A stretch of DNA of 7,911 nt from Chryseobacterium sp. UBA6632 (GTDB lineage: Bacteria > Bacteroidota > Bacteroidia > Flavobacteriales > Weeksellaceae). Positions 1 through 5,916 of the stretch are shown here, piece by piece (the first letter of the stretch is position 1; every line of letters starts with the position of its first letter). Position numbers and translations under genes: made by a program. The notes under the pieces are model-generated. The model was not told the origin of the DNA, made no database searches, and was given only the letters and a program-made list of their open reading frames with translations. The stretch covers positions 413 to 8,323 of the forward strand of contig DKLU01000352.1 of assembly GCA_002455915.1 (NCBI GenBank), in the 5' to 3' direction.

Positions 1-267
1 CAAAGGAAATGAAGCCGGAGTTCCTCTTTTTACAGAGCTATCGAATACTTTTCCAGTGATTGTTGTCCCGTGATAATGGCATTTTACGGTAGATCTTGGT
101 CCTGGTTTCTCGCCATCGCCTTCTGTGATGATCTCGTACTGCAATCCGCTTGGTAATTCAACCACGCTTTCTCTTTTTCCGTATTCTGCCATATATTCCT
201 GACCGTCTTTCAGGTTTTTCTCTGCCAATTCTTTTTTACGTTTAAATAACATATCTGCTACTCCCAT
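1..267 (-). CDS. FKBP-type peptidyl-prolyl cis-trans isomerase, N-terminal part (runs off window)
   Basis: The 89 codons in the window encode the start of an FKBP-type prolyl isomerase, which catalyses cis-trans isomerisation of Xaa-Pro bonds and assists folding. The protein begins MGVADMLFKRKKELAEKN. It continues with a charged helical stretch containing GQEYMAEYGKRESVV (about residues 22-36), then LPSGLQYEII, which is the usual entry into an FKBP domain in bacterial FklB/Mip-like proteins. After that come VKCHYHGTTITGKVFDSS and RGTPASFPL; the YHG, FDSS and the F of SFPL correspond to conserved FKBP pocket-region positions. No signal peptide or lipobox is seen, so a cytoplasmic location is likely. 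I chose the ATG at 265-267; a second in-frame ATG lies at 250-252, but the MGVAD start agrees with what I recall of flavobacterial homologues. The rest of the domain lies left of position 1. The gene diverges from the catalase-like gene. Confidence 0.9.
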   Translation of the reverse strand, partial: MGVADMLFKRKKELAEKNLKDGQEYMAEYGKRESVVELPSGLQYEIITEGDGEKPGPRSTVKCHYHGTTITGKVFDSSVKRGTPASFPL

Positions 268-282
268 AATTAAATATTTTTG

Positions 283-290
283 CAAAGATA
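283..290 (-). promoter_or_regulatory. Candidate -7 promoter box for the FKBP gene
   Basis: On the - strand this reads TATCTTTG, an exact match to the Bacteroidota primary-sigma -7 consensus TAnnTTTG. It sits 15 bp upstream of the FKBP start codon, which would give a very short leader. No convincing TTG/TTTG -33 element is visible at the expected distance, where a 14-bp tandem repeat lies instead, so the call rests on the -7 box alone. Confidence 0.45.
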
Positions 291-302
291 GTTTTTTGTG
301 AC

Positions 303-330
303 GGAAGATGGGAGTTGGAAGATGGAAGTT
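303..330. repeat. Two-copy 14-bp tandem direct repeat
   Basis: GGAAGATGGGAGTT (303-316) is followed directly by GGAAGATGGAAGTT (317-330), differing at one base. The purine-rich pair lies in the gap between the divergent FKBP and catalase-like genes, about where the -33 region of the FKBP promoter would be. Short GGAAGATGG-type runs recur between genes in Chryseobacterium as I recall; no function is known to me. Confidence 0.6.
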
Positions 331-483
331 TCTTTTACACTCATAGAATAAAAACCATTTAAACAACTATTTTTCAACACATTAAACCACCATCCATTTA
401 CTTCTTCAAAAAGTTCAAATATCTTTAATACTGGGTTAACATCTTTGTCGAAACTTGGCGTTATAATTGAATTTAAAAACTAA

Positions 484-1482
484 ATGCCAAGTCCATTAAA
501 ATATAATAAGAAATACGACAAGCTAACCGACGAAGAAAAGGAACTGCTTGAGATCAATAAAAAAAGTATTGCCGACTTTGTTGAACAGTCATCAACCGTA
601 AGCGATGTAAATTACGCCACCAGAAATGCCCATGCAAAGACCTATGCCATAGCAAAAGGAGAATTCATTATTGACAAGAATGTACCTGAAGAGCTTCAGC
701 CTTTTTTTGATAAAGAAAAATATGAGCTGATGATTCGTTTTTCGAATGCGCAATTGAAAATTAATGATAGCAAAAAAGATGTTCCCGCCTACGGATTTTC
801 GGTGAAGATAAAAGATGAAAATGGAGATCTACTCGCCAATTATCCTTTGGTGAACTTTCCTTTGTTTCCGATCAATTCCGTAAGTACTTTTTTGAAATTA
901 TTTACCTCTGTGAATCGATTTTATATTAAAAAATGGAGTTCTTTTTCGTTGATGCTTCAGATTTTAAAAGTGATACCTTCCACTTTTACAGGTTCGTTCT
1001 TAAAAAACGGTTTTAAGCTTTTCGCTAAAAGAAATGATTTTATTTTATCATTCGATTATCATTCGGTTGGGGCTTACCGTTTGGGAGAAAATATGATGAA
1101 AATAAAACTTCAACCTAAATCGGTTGATAAAAATTTCGATAAAAAAAAGAAACCAAAAGACGCTTTGAATCGTTATTTTAATGAAAATGATTTTTACGCC
1201 GATGTTTTAATTCAAATTTGTTACGATCTAAAACATCAACCTATTAACAGGTTAAATGTTGAATGGAAAAATTCACCTTTCGTCAAAATTGGAGAAGTAA
1301 AAATTGAAAAAGGTTCTTTGCAAAATCCAACGGCTTGTGAAAATGAATTGCTGTCTTTTAATCCTTTCGAAAGTAAATATTATTTTCAGCCTGTTGGAAA
1401 GATCCAAAAATTGAGAGATGAAGCGTATAAGGTTTCGTTGCAAACCCGTCAAAAAATTAATAAACTATTGAAATATAAGTAG
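484..1482 (+). CDS. Catalase-like heme-fold protein (catalase-related, SrpA/y4iL-type)
   Basis: This 332-aa protein has the layout of short catalase-related proteins rather than classical catalases, which are about 480 aa or longer. NAHAKTYAIAKGEFII (about 48-63) corresponds to the catalase distal-histidine segment RxxHAKGxxxxGxF, with H50 as the candidate distal His. IRFSNAQ (84-90) and DVPAYGFSVKI (99-109) match the RFS and RDxRGFAxKF segments. LVNFPLFPINSVSTFL (122-137) aligns with the family's VNxPxFFxxDxxxFL segment, making N124 the likely distal Asn. The C-terminal SFNPFESKYYFQPVGKIQKLRDEAY (split as SFNPFESKYY and FQPVGKIQKLRDEAY, 291-315) matches the FNPW...RPLGxINxxRxxVY signature of this subfamily. 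I cannot assign the proximal heme Tyr with confidence. There is no signal peptide. An in-frame TAA directly precedes the ATG, which fixes the 5' limit. It stands alone on its strand. Peroxidatic or heme-linked oxidation is plausible; true catalase activity is not implied. Confidence 0.75.
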   Translation: MPSPLKYNKKYDKLTDEEKELLEINKKSIADFVEQSSTVSDVNYATRNAHAKTYAIAKGEFIIDKNVPEELQPFFDKEKYELMIRFSNAQLKINDSKKDVPAYGFSVKIKDENGDLLANYPLVNFPLFPINSVSTFLKLFTSVNRFYIKKWSSFSLMLQILKVIPSTFTGSFLKNGFKLFAKRNDFILSFDYHSVGAYRLGENMMKIKLQPKSVDKNFDKKKKPKDALNRYFNENDFYADVLIQICYDLKHQPINRLNVEWKNSPFVKIGEVKIEKGSLQNPTACENELLSFNPFESKYYFQPVGKIQKLRDEAYKVSLQTRQKINKLLKYK

Positions 1483-1589
1483 TTTTTATGTTTGAATAGT
1501 CAATGGCGAATTTTGCTTTGCAAGTGAATAATGAATTTGAAATTATTAAGAATATTTTAATTCAAAAAGTATTTCATATATCCCTCTAA

Positions 1590-1657
1590 TTTGTCATGCT
1601 GAAAGCATCTAAACACTAATTATCTTAATCTGTTTAGATTATTGTCAGAATGATAAA
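1590..1657. repeat. Long imperfect inverted repeat in the intergenic region
   Basis: The inner arms ATCTAAAC (1607-1614) and GTTTAGAT (1632-1639) are perfect complements around a 17-nt loop. Beyond a small internal loop, CTGA (1599-1602) pairs with TCAG (1645-1648). After one mismatch, TTTGTCAT (1590-1597) pairs with ATGATAAA (1650-1657) with one G-T pair. The whole can fold as a hairpin with arms of about 25 nt on either strand. It lies between the end of the catalase-like gene and the Flavo-1-like element. There is no adjoining T run, so it is not a typical terminator. TGTCATxCTGA-type palindromes look like a dispersed flavobacterial repeat, but I cannot count copies here. Confidence 0.6.
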
Positions 1658-1699
1658 CTTTGAACATATTTTCAAATACTAAAATGATTGACTTCTACC

Positions 1700-1797
1700 C
1701 TAGCCCCGATTGGAACGACATCCTTTTGGGTTGCGGCTGGAGCGAAGCAGAAGCCGTAACCCAAAAGATACAGTGGAAAGCGGGAAAAAGCTTCAAA
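1700..1797 (+). ncRNA. Structured RNA-like element resembling the Flavo-1 motif
   Basis: The segment opens with CTAGCCCCGATTGGAACGAC and closes with AGTGGAAAGCGGGAAAAAGC, framing a very stable hairpin. CTTTTGGGTTGCGGCT (1723-1738) pairs along all 16 positions with AGCCGTAACCCAAAAG (1752-1767), including one G-U pair, around a 13-nt loop. Outer pairings are CCCG (1705-1708) with CGGG (1781-1784), and AGC (1702-1704) with GCT (1790-1792) across an A5 bulge. The frame TAGCCCCGAT...GCGGGA around a variable long hairpin matches my memory of the flavobacterial Flavo-1 element (function unknown), and a conserved rim with a variable stem fits an RNA or a repeat. Strand is taken from that recollection. 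A 45-codon frame (1684-1821) crosses it but is better explained by the hairpin. It sits between convergent genes. Confidence 0.55.
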
Positions 1798-1798
1798 C

Positions 1799-1828
1799 AA
1801 AAAAAGCTCTACACAATGTAAAGCTTTT
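1799..1828 (-). terminator. Factor-independent terminator after terC
   Basis: Read on the - strand, AAAAGCT, one mismatch and TACA pair with TGTA and AGCTTTT around a 3-nt loop, followed by seven consecutive T (positions 1805 down to 1799). It begins 22 bp after the terC stop codon and is well placed to end transcription of terC and any read-through from the Ter operon. On the + strand the hairpin is followed by only a short T stretch, so it may also weakly end transcription from the catalase-like gene side. Confidence 0.75.
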
Positions 1829-1850
1829 CTATATCTAAAGATAGTTGGTA

Positions 1851-2897
1851 TTATTCTTCAATTTTCTCTTTTTCTTCTTTCTCCTCTTTATCAGGAAAAA
1901 TGATTGATAAGATTACTGAGATCACCAATACTCCACCTACAATTCCTAAAGAAACTGGTGATGAAATGTGAATCCACGGTGCAATCAACATTTTAACTCC
2001 AATAAATGACAGGATAATTGCCAATCCGTAAGGCAGTTTGCTGAACATATGAATGAAGTTTGCCAAAAGGAAATATAATGATCTTAATCCTAAAATCGCG
2101 AAAATATTCGAGGTGTAAAGGATGAAAGGATCATCTGAAATCGCGAAGATCGCCGGAATAGAATCTACCGCAAACAATACGTCTGTAAACTCGATTACCG
2201 CCACAACTACCAAAAGTGGAGTTGCCATTTTGATTCCGTTTTGAACGGTGAAGAATTTGTCTCCAGCATAATTATCAGAAACTTTCCAGAACCTTTTGAT
2301 CAGTTTAGCTCCGGCAGTATTGCTGTAATCTTCGTCTTCATCATCGCCACCATCTCCCCAAGATTTGATCCCGGCATAGACAAGGAATAATCCGAAAAGT
2401 ACCATTACAATATTGATCTGAACGGCCTGTCCGAAAATATTCATTTCAGGCAAATACGTCAAATTAATTAATCCAACTCCAGCAAAAATGAAGATTGCTC
2501 TGAAAATCAATGCTCCGATAATTCCCCAGAAAAGAACTTTATGGTGAAGATATTTCGGAACTTTAAAAAAACCGAAAACTAAGATGAATACAAATAAATT
2601 ATCCACCGAAAGAGCCTTTTCAACCCAATAAGCTGCCTGATATTGTGTGAATTTTTCCACTGCCATAGCATGACTTTCCGGCGTTCCGTCTGTATTGAAA
2701 ACCCAATACACTACTCCAGAAAACACCATAGACAGCGAGATCCAAACAATTGACCAGATGGTAGCTTCTTTGGAAGAAACCTCATGACTTTTTTTGTTGA
2801 AAACCCCTAAGTCAAGGAGCAACATGATAACTACCGTTACCGCAAATCCCCAAACCAACCCAGGATGAAGATCTATAATACTTTGATGTTTATCCAC
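1851..2897 (-). CDS. terC: TerC family integral membrane protein
   Basis: This 348-aa polytopic membrane protein belongs to the TerC/Alx family, whose members are linked to tellurite resistance and manganese or other metal ion export at the inner membrane. About eight or nine hydrophobic segments are visible, starting at residues 14-32, 46-66 and 97-112. The two signature acidic helices are present: WVEKALSVDNLFVF (91-104) and EFTDVLFAVDSIPAIF (236-251), with E93, D99, E236, D239 and D245 as likely ion-pathway residues. An acidic loop GDGGDDEDED (181-190) lies between membrane segments, and the tail (336-348) is nearly all K and E. The length is normal. The start is GTG (2895-2897): an in-frame TAA lies two codons upstream and the next Met is residue 24, inside the first membrane helix. 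It is the last gene of the Ter locus, 172 bp after the TerZ-like gene, and is followed by a strong terminator. Confidence 0.93.
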   Translation of the reverse strand: MDKHQSIIDLHPGLVWGFAVTVVIMLLLDLGVFNKKSHEVSSKEATIWSIVWISLSMVFSGVVYWVFNTDGTPESHAMAVEKFTQYQAAYWVEKALSVDNLFVFILVFGFFKVPKYLHHKVLFWGIIGALIFRAIFIFAGVGLINLTYLPEMNIFGQAVQINIVMVLFGLFLVYAGIKSWGDGGDDEDEDYSNTAGAKLIKRFWKVSDNYAGDKFFTVQNGIKMATPLLVVVAVIEFTDVLFAVDSIPAIFAISDDPFILYTSNIFAILGLRSLYFLLANFIHMFSKLPYGLAIILSFIGVKMLIAPWIHISSPVSLGIVGGVLVISVILSIIFPDKEEKEEKEKIEE

Positions 2898-2926
2898 TTT
2901 TTAATGTGCTTTTTATATGATAAAAG

Positions 2927-2952
2927 CAATAGTTGTACGAATACAAGTATTG
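2927..2952. promoter_or_regulatory. 26-bp near-perfect palindrome upstream of terC
   Basis: The arms CAATAGTTGTA (2927-2937) and TACAAGTATTG (2942-2952) are complementary at 10 of 11 positions around a 4-base centre. It ends 29 bp upstream of the terC GTG. As transcribed with terC, the loop would be UUCG, a common stable tetraloop, and GCTTTTAT follows the stem. It could therefore be a repressor or metal-regulator operator, a leader hairpin, or a weak terminator for the TerZ-like gene. No TAnnTTTG box is visible near it. The symmetry is seen directly; any function is inference. Confidence 0.5.
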
Positions 2953-2999
2953 CCATTTAAATTTATTGTCTTAAAATTCAATATTTTAAAATAAGTTTT

Positions 3000-3052
3000 G
3001 GCTAAAGCCGGATTAGAAACTTACCTTTTCATTAAACGGGCTAAAGCCCGTT
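3000..3052. repeat. REP-like pair of GGCTAAAGCC palindromes
   Basis: A small palindrome GGCTAAAGCC (3000-3009) is followed 25 bp later by a longer one with the same core: AACGGGC (3035-3041), TAAA (3042-3045), GCCCGTT (3046-3052), seven perfect base pairs around a 4-nt loop. The pair lies between the stop of the TerZ-like gene and terC. This paired GGCTAAAGCC arrangement resembles a dispersed intergenic repeat that I recall from flavobacterial genomes, similar in design to REP elements mobilised by RAYT transposases. On the - strand it has no good T run, so it is at best a weak terminator or 3'-end stabiliser. Confidence 0.65.
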
Positions 3053-3069
3053 CCTATTGAATCCCAATT

Positions 3070-3681
3070 TTATAGATATTTCTGCTTTACCGTTTCAATG
3101 GTTTCCTGCAATTTTCTGTCTGCTGTTGGATCTCCAATCGCATTGAATTTCCACTCGTTGTTTCTTTTGTAGAAAACTCCCATTACCATCGCCACGTGAC
3201 CTCTGAACGAAGCATCGTTAGCAATATCATATTTAGCGAAAACTTCTCTTACATTCGTAGGAGTTCCTTCGTAAATTCTGATTGAAGCAAAAGGAATTGT
3301 TCCGAAATCCTGACCTTTATAGCTGTTCAAAACCAAAGCTACGTGCTCAACATTTGAATCCAAATTACTGAAATCTACAGTGATTACTTCATTGTCAAGA
3401 CCGTCGTTTCCATTCACGTCACCTGTTAAATCATCGCCACTGTGCTTTACAGCTCCGTTTTTAGATTTCAGGTTTCCGAAATAGATCACTTCAGTCGCAT
3501 TTTTATTAGAATCGTATAAAATACAGCTTCCGTCTAAATCAACTGCCTCTCGAGTTACTCCACCGAAAAATCCTTTTTTCTCAATAGCCCCCCAGTTGAT
3601 CCCAACACAAGCCTGAGTAAGCGTTGTACCATTTTCCTTCGTAAGGTTAATTCTTTGACCTTTTTGTAAATTGATAGCCAT
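3070..3681 (-). CDS. TerD family protein, TerZ-like subgroup
   Basis: This 203-aa cytosolic protein of the TerD family (Ca2+-binding beta-sandwich) resembles E. coli TerZ in layout: MAINLQKGQRINLTK at the N-terminus, INWGAIEKKGFFGG (28-41), VDLDGSCILYDS (47-58), a GAVKHSGDDLTGD turn (76-88) and EWKFNAIGD near the end (176-184). The DLDxSC and HSGDDLTGD segments carry the acidic Ca2+ ligands. The second acidic loop is longer than in TerD of this locus: GDVNGNDGLDNE (87-98) against GDGAGDDE. The first ten residues, MAINLQKGQR, are identical to those of TerD at 5917-6471, showing paralogy, but the rest diverges strongly. ATG start with AAAAAG directly before it. It lies 85 bp after the 316-aa gene and may have its own promoter. 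The TerZ-like assignment is by recalled similarity. Confidence 0.9.
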   Translation of the reverse strand: MAINLQKGQRINLTKENGTTLTQACVGINWGAIEKKGFFGGVTREAVDLDGSCILYDSNKNATEVIYFGNLKSKNGAVKHSGDDLTGDVNGNDGLDNEVITVDFSNLDSNVEHVALVLNSYKGQDFGTIPFASIRIYEGTPTNVREVFAKYDIANDASFRGHVAMVMGVFYKRNNEWKFNAIGDPTADRKLQETIETVKQKYL

Positions 3682-3710
3682 CTTTTTATGTTTAGTTTAT
3701 TGTTTTTTAG

Positions 3711-3745
3711 CAAAGAAACAGAATTCCCGTATTTAAATTCTACGG
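3711..3745 (-). promoter_or_regulatory. Possible promoter and small hairpin before the TerZ-like gene
   Basis: On the - strand TTTCTTTG (positions 3718-3711) differs from the -7 consensus TAnnTTTG at one fixed position and lies 29 bp before the start codon. Just upstream, CCGTA (3745-3741) and TACGG (3731-3727) form a 5-bp hairpin with a 9-nt loop, which could overlap the spacer/-33 region or weakly end the preceding gene. No -33 element is clear. This is the only non-coding gap between the operon core and the TerZ-like gene. Confidence 0.25.
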
Positions 3746-3766
3746 TTTTCAGTATTCTTTGTTTTT

Positions 3767-4717
3767 TTAATTATTATTTAAATTTAAATTCAACATTGCA
3801 CGCAGAATATTCGTTTCTTCATTGATGTCAAAAATTTTGCTCATGATATCAATGCTTTCCAAATTTTGGATATAATCTTTCAAAACAGAGGTTACCTGCT
3901 CCGGCAATGTTCTTTTTCTTTGGTTGATATTTTCTTCCAACTGCTCATTTTTCTTTTTCAACTGATCCACAATAGATCCTTGATTAGATTCATTGGGCGA
4001 TATATCCAGTTTTTCCAGTTTTTTTGAATCGATCAGGTACATTTTTTTACCTTCAACATCAAAAATAAAATAGTCATCCGACTGGAAAATTTTAAACAAC
4101 TCATATTCATTTCCGGAAATCACATATCCGCAGACAAAACGAGCCTTAAAATCCTGAATATTAAGCCTTCCCAATAATTTCCTTTCGATCTCATACTCAA
4201 GGTATCGATAAGCAGGAAAAGTATCCGACTTTAACAATTCTTCATCCACATCATTTCTGTAAAATTCTGTGGCATATCTTTTATTAAAGTACAGCACATT
4301 ATCCCAATTCAGACGGAATTTATCTTCCGTAAGATCTTTGTACAGGCTTTTCAGCTGATTAGAAAAAACTCCGCTGTACATTCTCCGGTCTGTTTCAAAA
4401 CTATCAACACGTTTATCTTCAAACCCCGAAATGTACTTGTTATTAATATCAATTTCGTTAATGATAACCAACAGATCGTTTTCCTTTTGCCTTTTAATTT
4501 TGGTCAAAAGTTCAATCAGGCTATCGGTATATTGCAAGTGAAAAAGTTCGAGTTTACTGTAGTCCAATCCCGTATTTTCCCGAAAAAGATTGTGTATAAT
4601 ATCGGTTTTAATGTAAATCGAAATTATATCAACATTTTCAAAAAAATTACACAGAAGTTTAAGCTTTGTTAATCTTCTGTTGCTCTGAGATAGTATGTTT
4701 ACAGCATCATCATTCAC
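3767..4717 (-). CDS. Conserved-position hypothetical protein of the Ter locus (316 aa)
   Basis: I do not recognise this protein's family. It is 316 aa, with no signal peptide and no membrane helix, and reads as an alpha/beta protein. The first third alternates helices and strands (LKLLCNFF, DIISIYIK, NDLLVIINEID at 80-90). Next is an aromatic-rich middle with LNWDNVLYFNKRYATEFYRND (about 136-156, read as LNWDNVLYFN then KRYATEFYRND). A strand-rich section follows, with ARFVCGYVISGNEYELFKI (192-210) and DDYFIFDVEGKKMYLIDSKK (214-233). A coiled-coil stretch occupies about 247-270 (SIVDQLKKKNEQLEENINQR), and a helical tail ends in LNLNNN. The start is GTG (4715-4717): an in-frame TAG lies just upstream, the next Met is residue 113, and AAAAAG precedes it. 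It begins 14 bp after the telA stop, so it is surely cotranscribed. A partner role for TelA or TerD is an inference from position only. Confidence 0.85.
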   Translation of the reverse strand: MNDDAVNILSQSNRRLTKLKLLCNFFENVDIISIYIKTDIIHNLFRENTGLDYSKLELFHLQYTDSLIELLTKIKRQKENDLLVIINEIDINNKYISGFEDKRVDSFETDRRMYSGVFSNQLKSLYKDLTEDKFRLNWDNVLYFNKRYATEFYRNDVDEELLKSDTFPAYRYLEYEIERKLLGRLNIQDFKARFVCGYVISGNEYELFKIFQSDDYFIFDVEGKKMYLIDSKKLEKLDISPNESNQGSIVDQLKKKNEQLEENINQRKRTLPEQVTSVLKDYIQNLESIDIMSKIFDINEETNILRAMLNLNLNNN

Positions 4718-4731
4718 CTTTTTCTATGCTC

Positions 4732-5910
4732 TTATCCTCTTACGTTTGCTTTTAATTCGTGCTCTAAAGTCATCAAATCCTGATCCAGCTTTCTTCTTCC
4801 TTCTGCACCTTGTTTCTGGATTTGTTTTACTTCATTTAATGTATTAATCAACTTCGAAGTCGTTTCTCTTAATGTTTCAACAGATACAATCGTTTGTTCG
4901 TTTGCTCTTGCCACATTCACTGAATTCTGACCTAAACGCTCTGCATTTTTTCTCAAAATATCTTCCGTTGTCGCAGAAACTTTTTGTTGAATTTCAATGC
5001 TTTGCTGTTGTCTGTACATTGCAACGGCTAACGAAAGCTGGTTTTTCCAAAGTGGCAACGTCGTTGTTAAGATCGTTTGGGCTTTTTCAGCAATCGAAAC
5101 GTTGTTATTCTGAACCAATCTGATCTGCGGAAGAGACTGCATCATAATTAAACGAACCACTTTAAGATCTGCCAATCTTCGGTCTAATCTCGCGATAAAA
5201 TCTCTTTTATCCGCAATCTGATAATCCTGAAACTCCTGCGTATTAGCCTCCATGTGGGTTAGCTCAGCACCAGCTCTTTCCATTCTCAGATTTCCGACAA
5301 TGACCAGTTCCTCAATTTGCTTGATGGCATTAATATTACTTTCAAAAATCGTTTGTAAAACTGCATTATCTTTCGTTGAAGTAATGATTCCAGCATTTAC
5401 TTTATAAGAGATCTGATCGATATTGTTGATAATTTTATCATATTTGGCAAATAAATTCTCAATCTGCGTCATTACACTTTTCATGAAAGGTAATTTGCTT
5501 AAAAAACTTTTGAATTTATTCTGATTTAATTCTTCAACATCTACATAATTCAACTCGATCAATAAATTATTAATCAATTCTCCAACTTCACCGGAATTTG
5601 ATCTTCTTACATTTCCAAGGAAGCTATCACTCTGGTTCGATAACGTTCTCTGAAGCTCTGCTCCAAAATTAACGATCGATCCCGGATTGGTTTCATCAAT
5701 AGAATCGGCAAGAACTTCATATTTTCTACGCTCTTCAGACTGCAATTGCGCTAAATTTACGTTTCCGTCTCTATCCATCACCGGAGCCGGAGCTATACTT
5801 GGCGTTGCAGGTGTTGGAGGTGTTGGAGGAGTCATCGGAGTTGGTTCAAACGTCTTTAGAGGCTCGATTGATCCAAGTGGATCTATAGATTGATTTTCCT
5901 GATTGTCCAT
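4732..5910 (-). CDS. telA: Toxic anion resistance protein TelA
   Basis: This 392-aa soluble helical protein belongs to the TelA/KlaA family, associated with resistance to tellurite and other toxic anions and regularly found with TerC and TerD. The N-terminal 50 residues are a low-complexity linker rich in Pro and Thr (EPTPMTPPTPPTPATP, 22-37). The family core follows, with SDSFLGNVRRSNSGEVGEL (94-112) matching the expected SDxLLxxVRxxxxGEVGxxL pattern. After it are long amphipathic helices with LPLWKNQLSLAVAMYRQQQS (about 285-304, read as LPLWKNQLSL then AVAMYRQQQS). The C-terminal part is strongly coiled-coil (305-390) and ends KANVRG. Length is normal for the family. The ATG is 6 bp after the terD stop and the stop is 14 bp before the 316-aa gene, so translation is probably coupled. 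TelA is expected to act in the cytosol with the TerD proteins and TerC at the membrane; its biochemical activity is not established. Confidence 0.95.
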   Translation of the reverse strand: MDNQENQSIDPLGSIEPLKTFEPTPMTPPTPPTPATPSIAPAPVMDRDGNVNLAQLQSEERRKYEVLADSIDETNPGSIVNFGAELQRTLSNQSDSFLGNVRRSNSGEVGELINNLLIELNYVDVEELNQNKFKSFLSKLPFMKSVMTQIENLFAKYDKIINNIDQISYKVNAGIITSTKDNAVLQTIFESNINAIKQIEELVIVGNLRMERAGAELTHMEANTQEFQDYQIADKRDFIARLDRRLADLKVVRLIMMQSLPQIRLVQNNNVSIAEKAQTILTTTLPLWKNQLSLAVAMYRQQQSIEIQQKVSATTEDILRKNAERLGQNSVNVARANEQTIVSVETLRETTSKLINTLNEVKQIQKQGAEGRRKLDQDLMTLEHELKANVRG

Positions 5911-5916
5911 AATAAA

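Noticed and set aside
462..469. TATAATTG before the catalase-like gene as a promoter
   Set aside because: It is one base from TAnnTTTG, but the nearest upstream TTTG (444-447) is only 14 bp away, too close for a -33 element; CATCTTTG at 440-447 is an equally weak rival, so no promoter is called.
1684..1821. 45-codon + strand open frame beginning MIDFYPSPDWND
   Set aside because: It runs through the Flavo-1-like hairpin and into the terminator stem. The apparent protein is explained by conserved structured DNA, and no ribosome-binding or promoter signal favours translation.
2898..2999. Manganese riboswitch (yybP-ykoY type) in the terC leader
   Set aside because: Such riboswitches precede some terC-family genes in other phyla, but I see only a simple palindrome and none of the conserved multi-helix layout.
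4487..4672. 61-codon + strand open frame
   Set aside because: It lies wholly antisense to the 316-aa gene of the Ter operon and shows no recognisable domain.
4872..5123. 83-codon + strand open frame
   Set aside because: It is antisense to the coiled-coil part of telA; the frame is a by-product of telA codon use.
5687..5893. 68-codon + strand open frame with Gly/Val-rich repeats
   Set aside because: The Gly/Val run is the complement of the Pro/Thr-rich linker of TelA, so it is a shadow frame.
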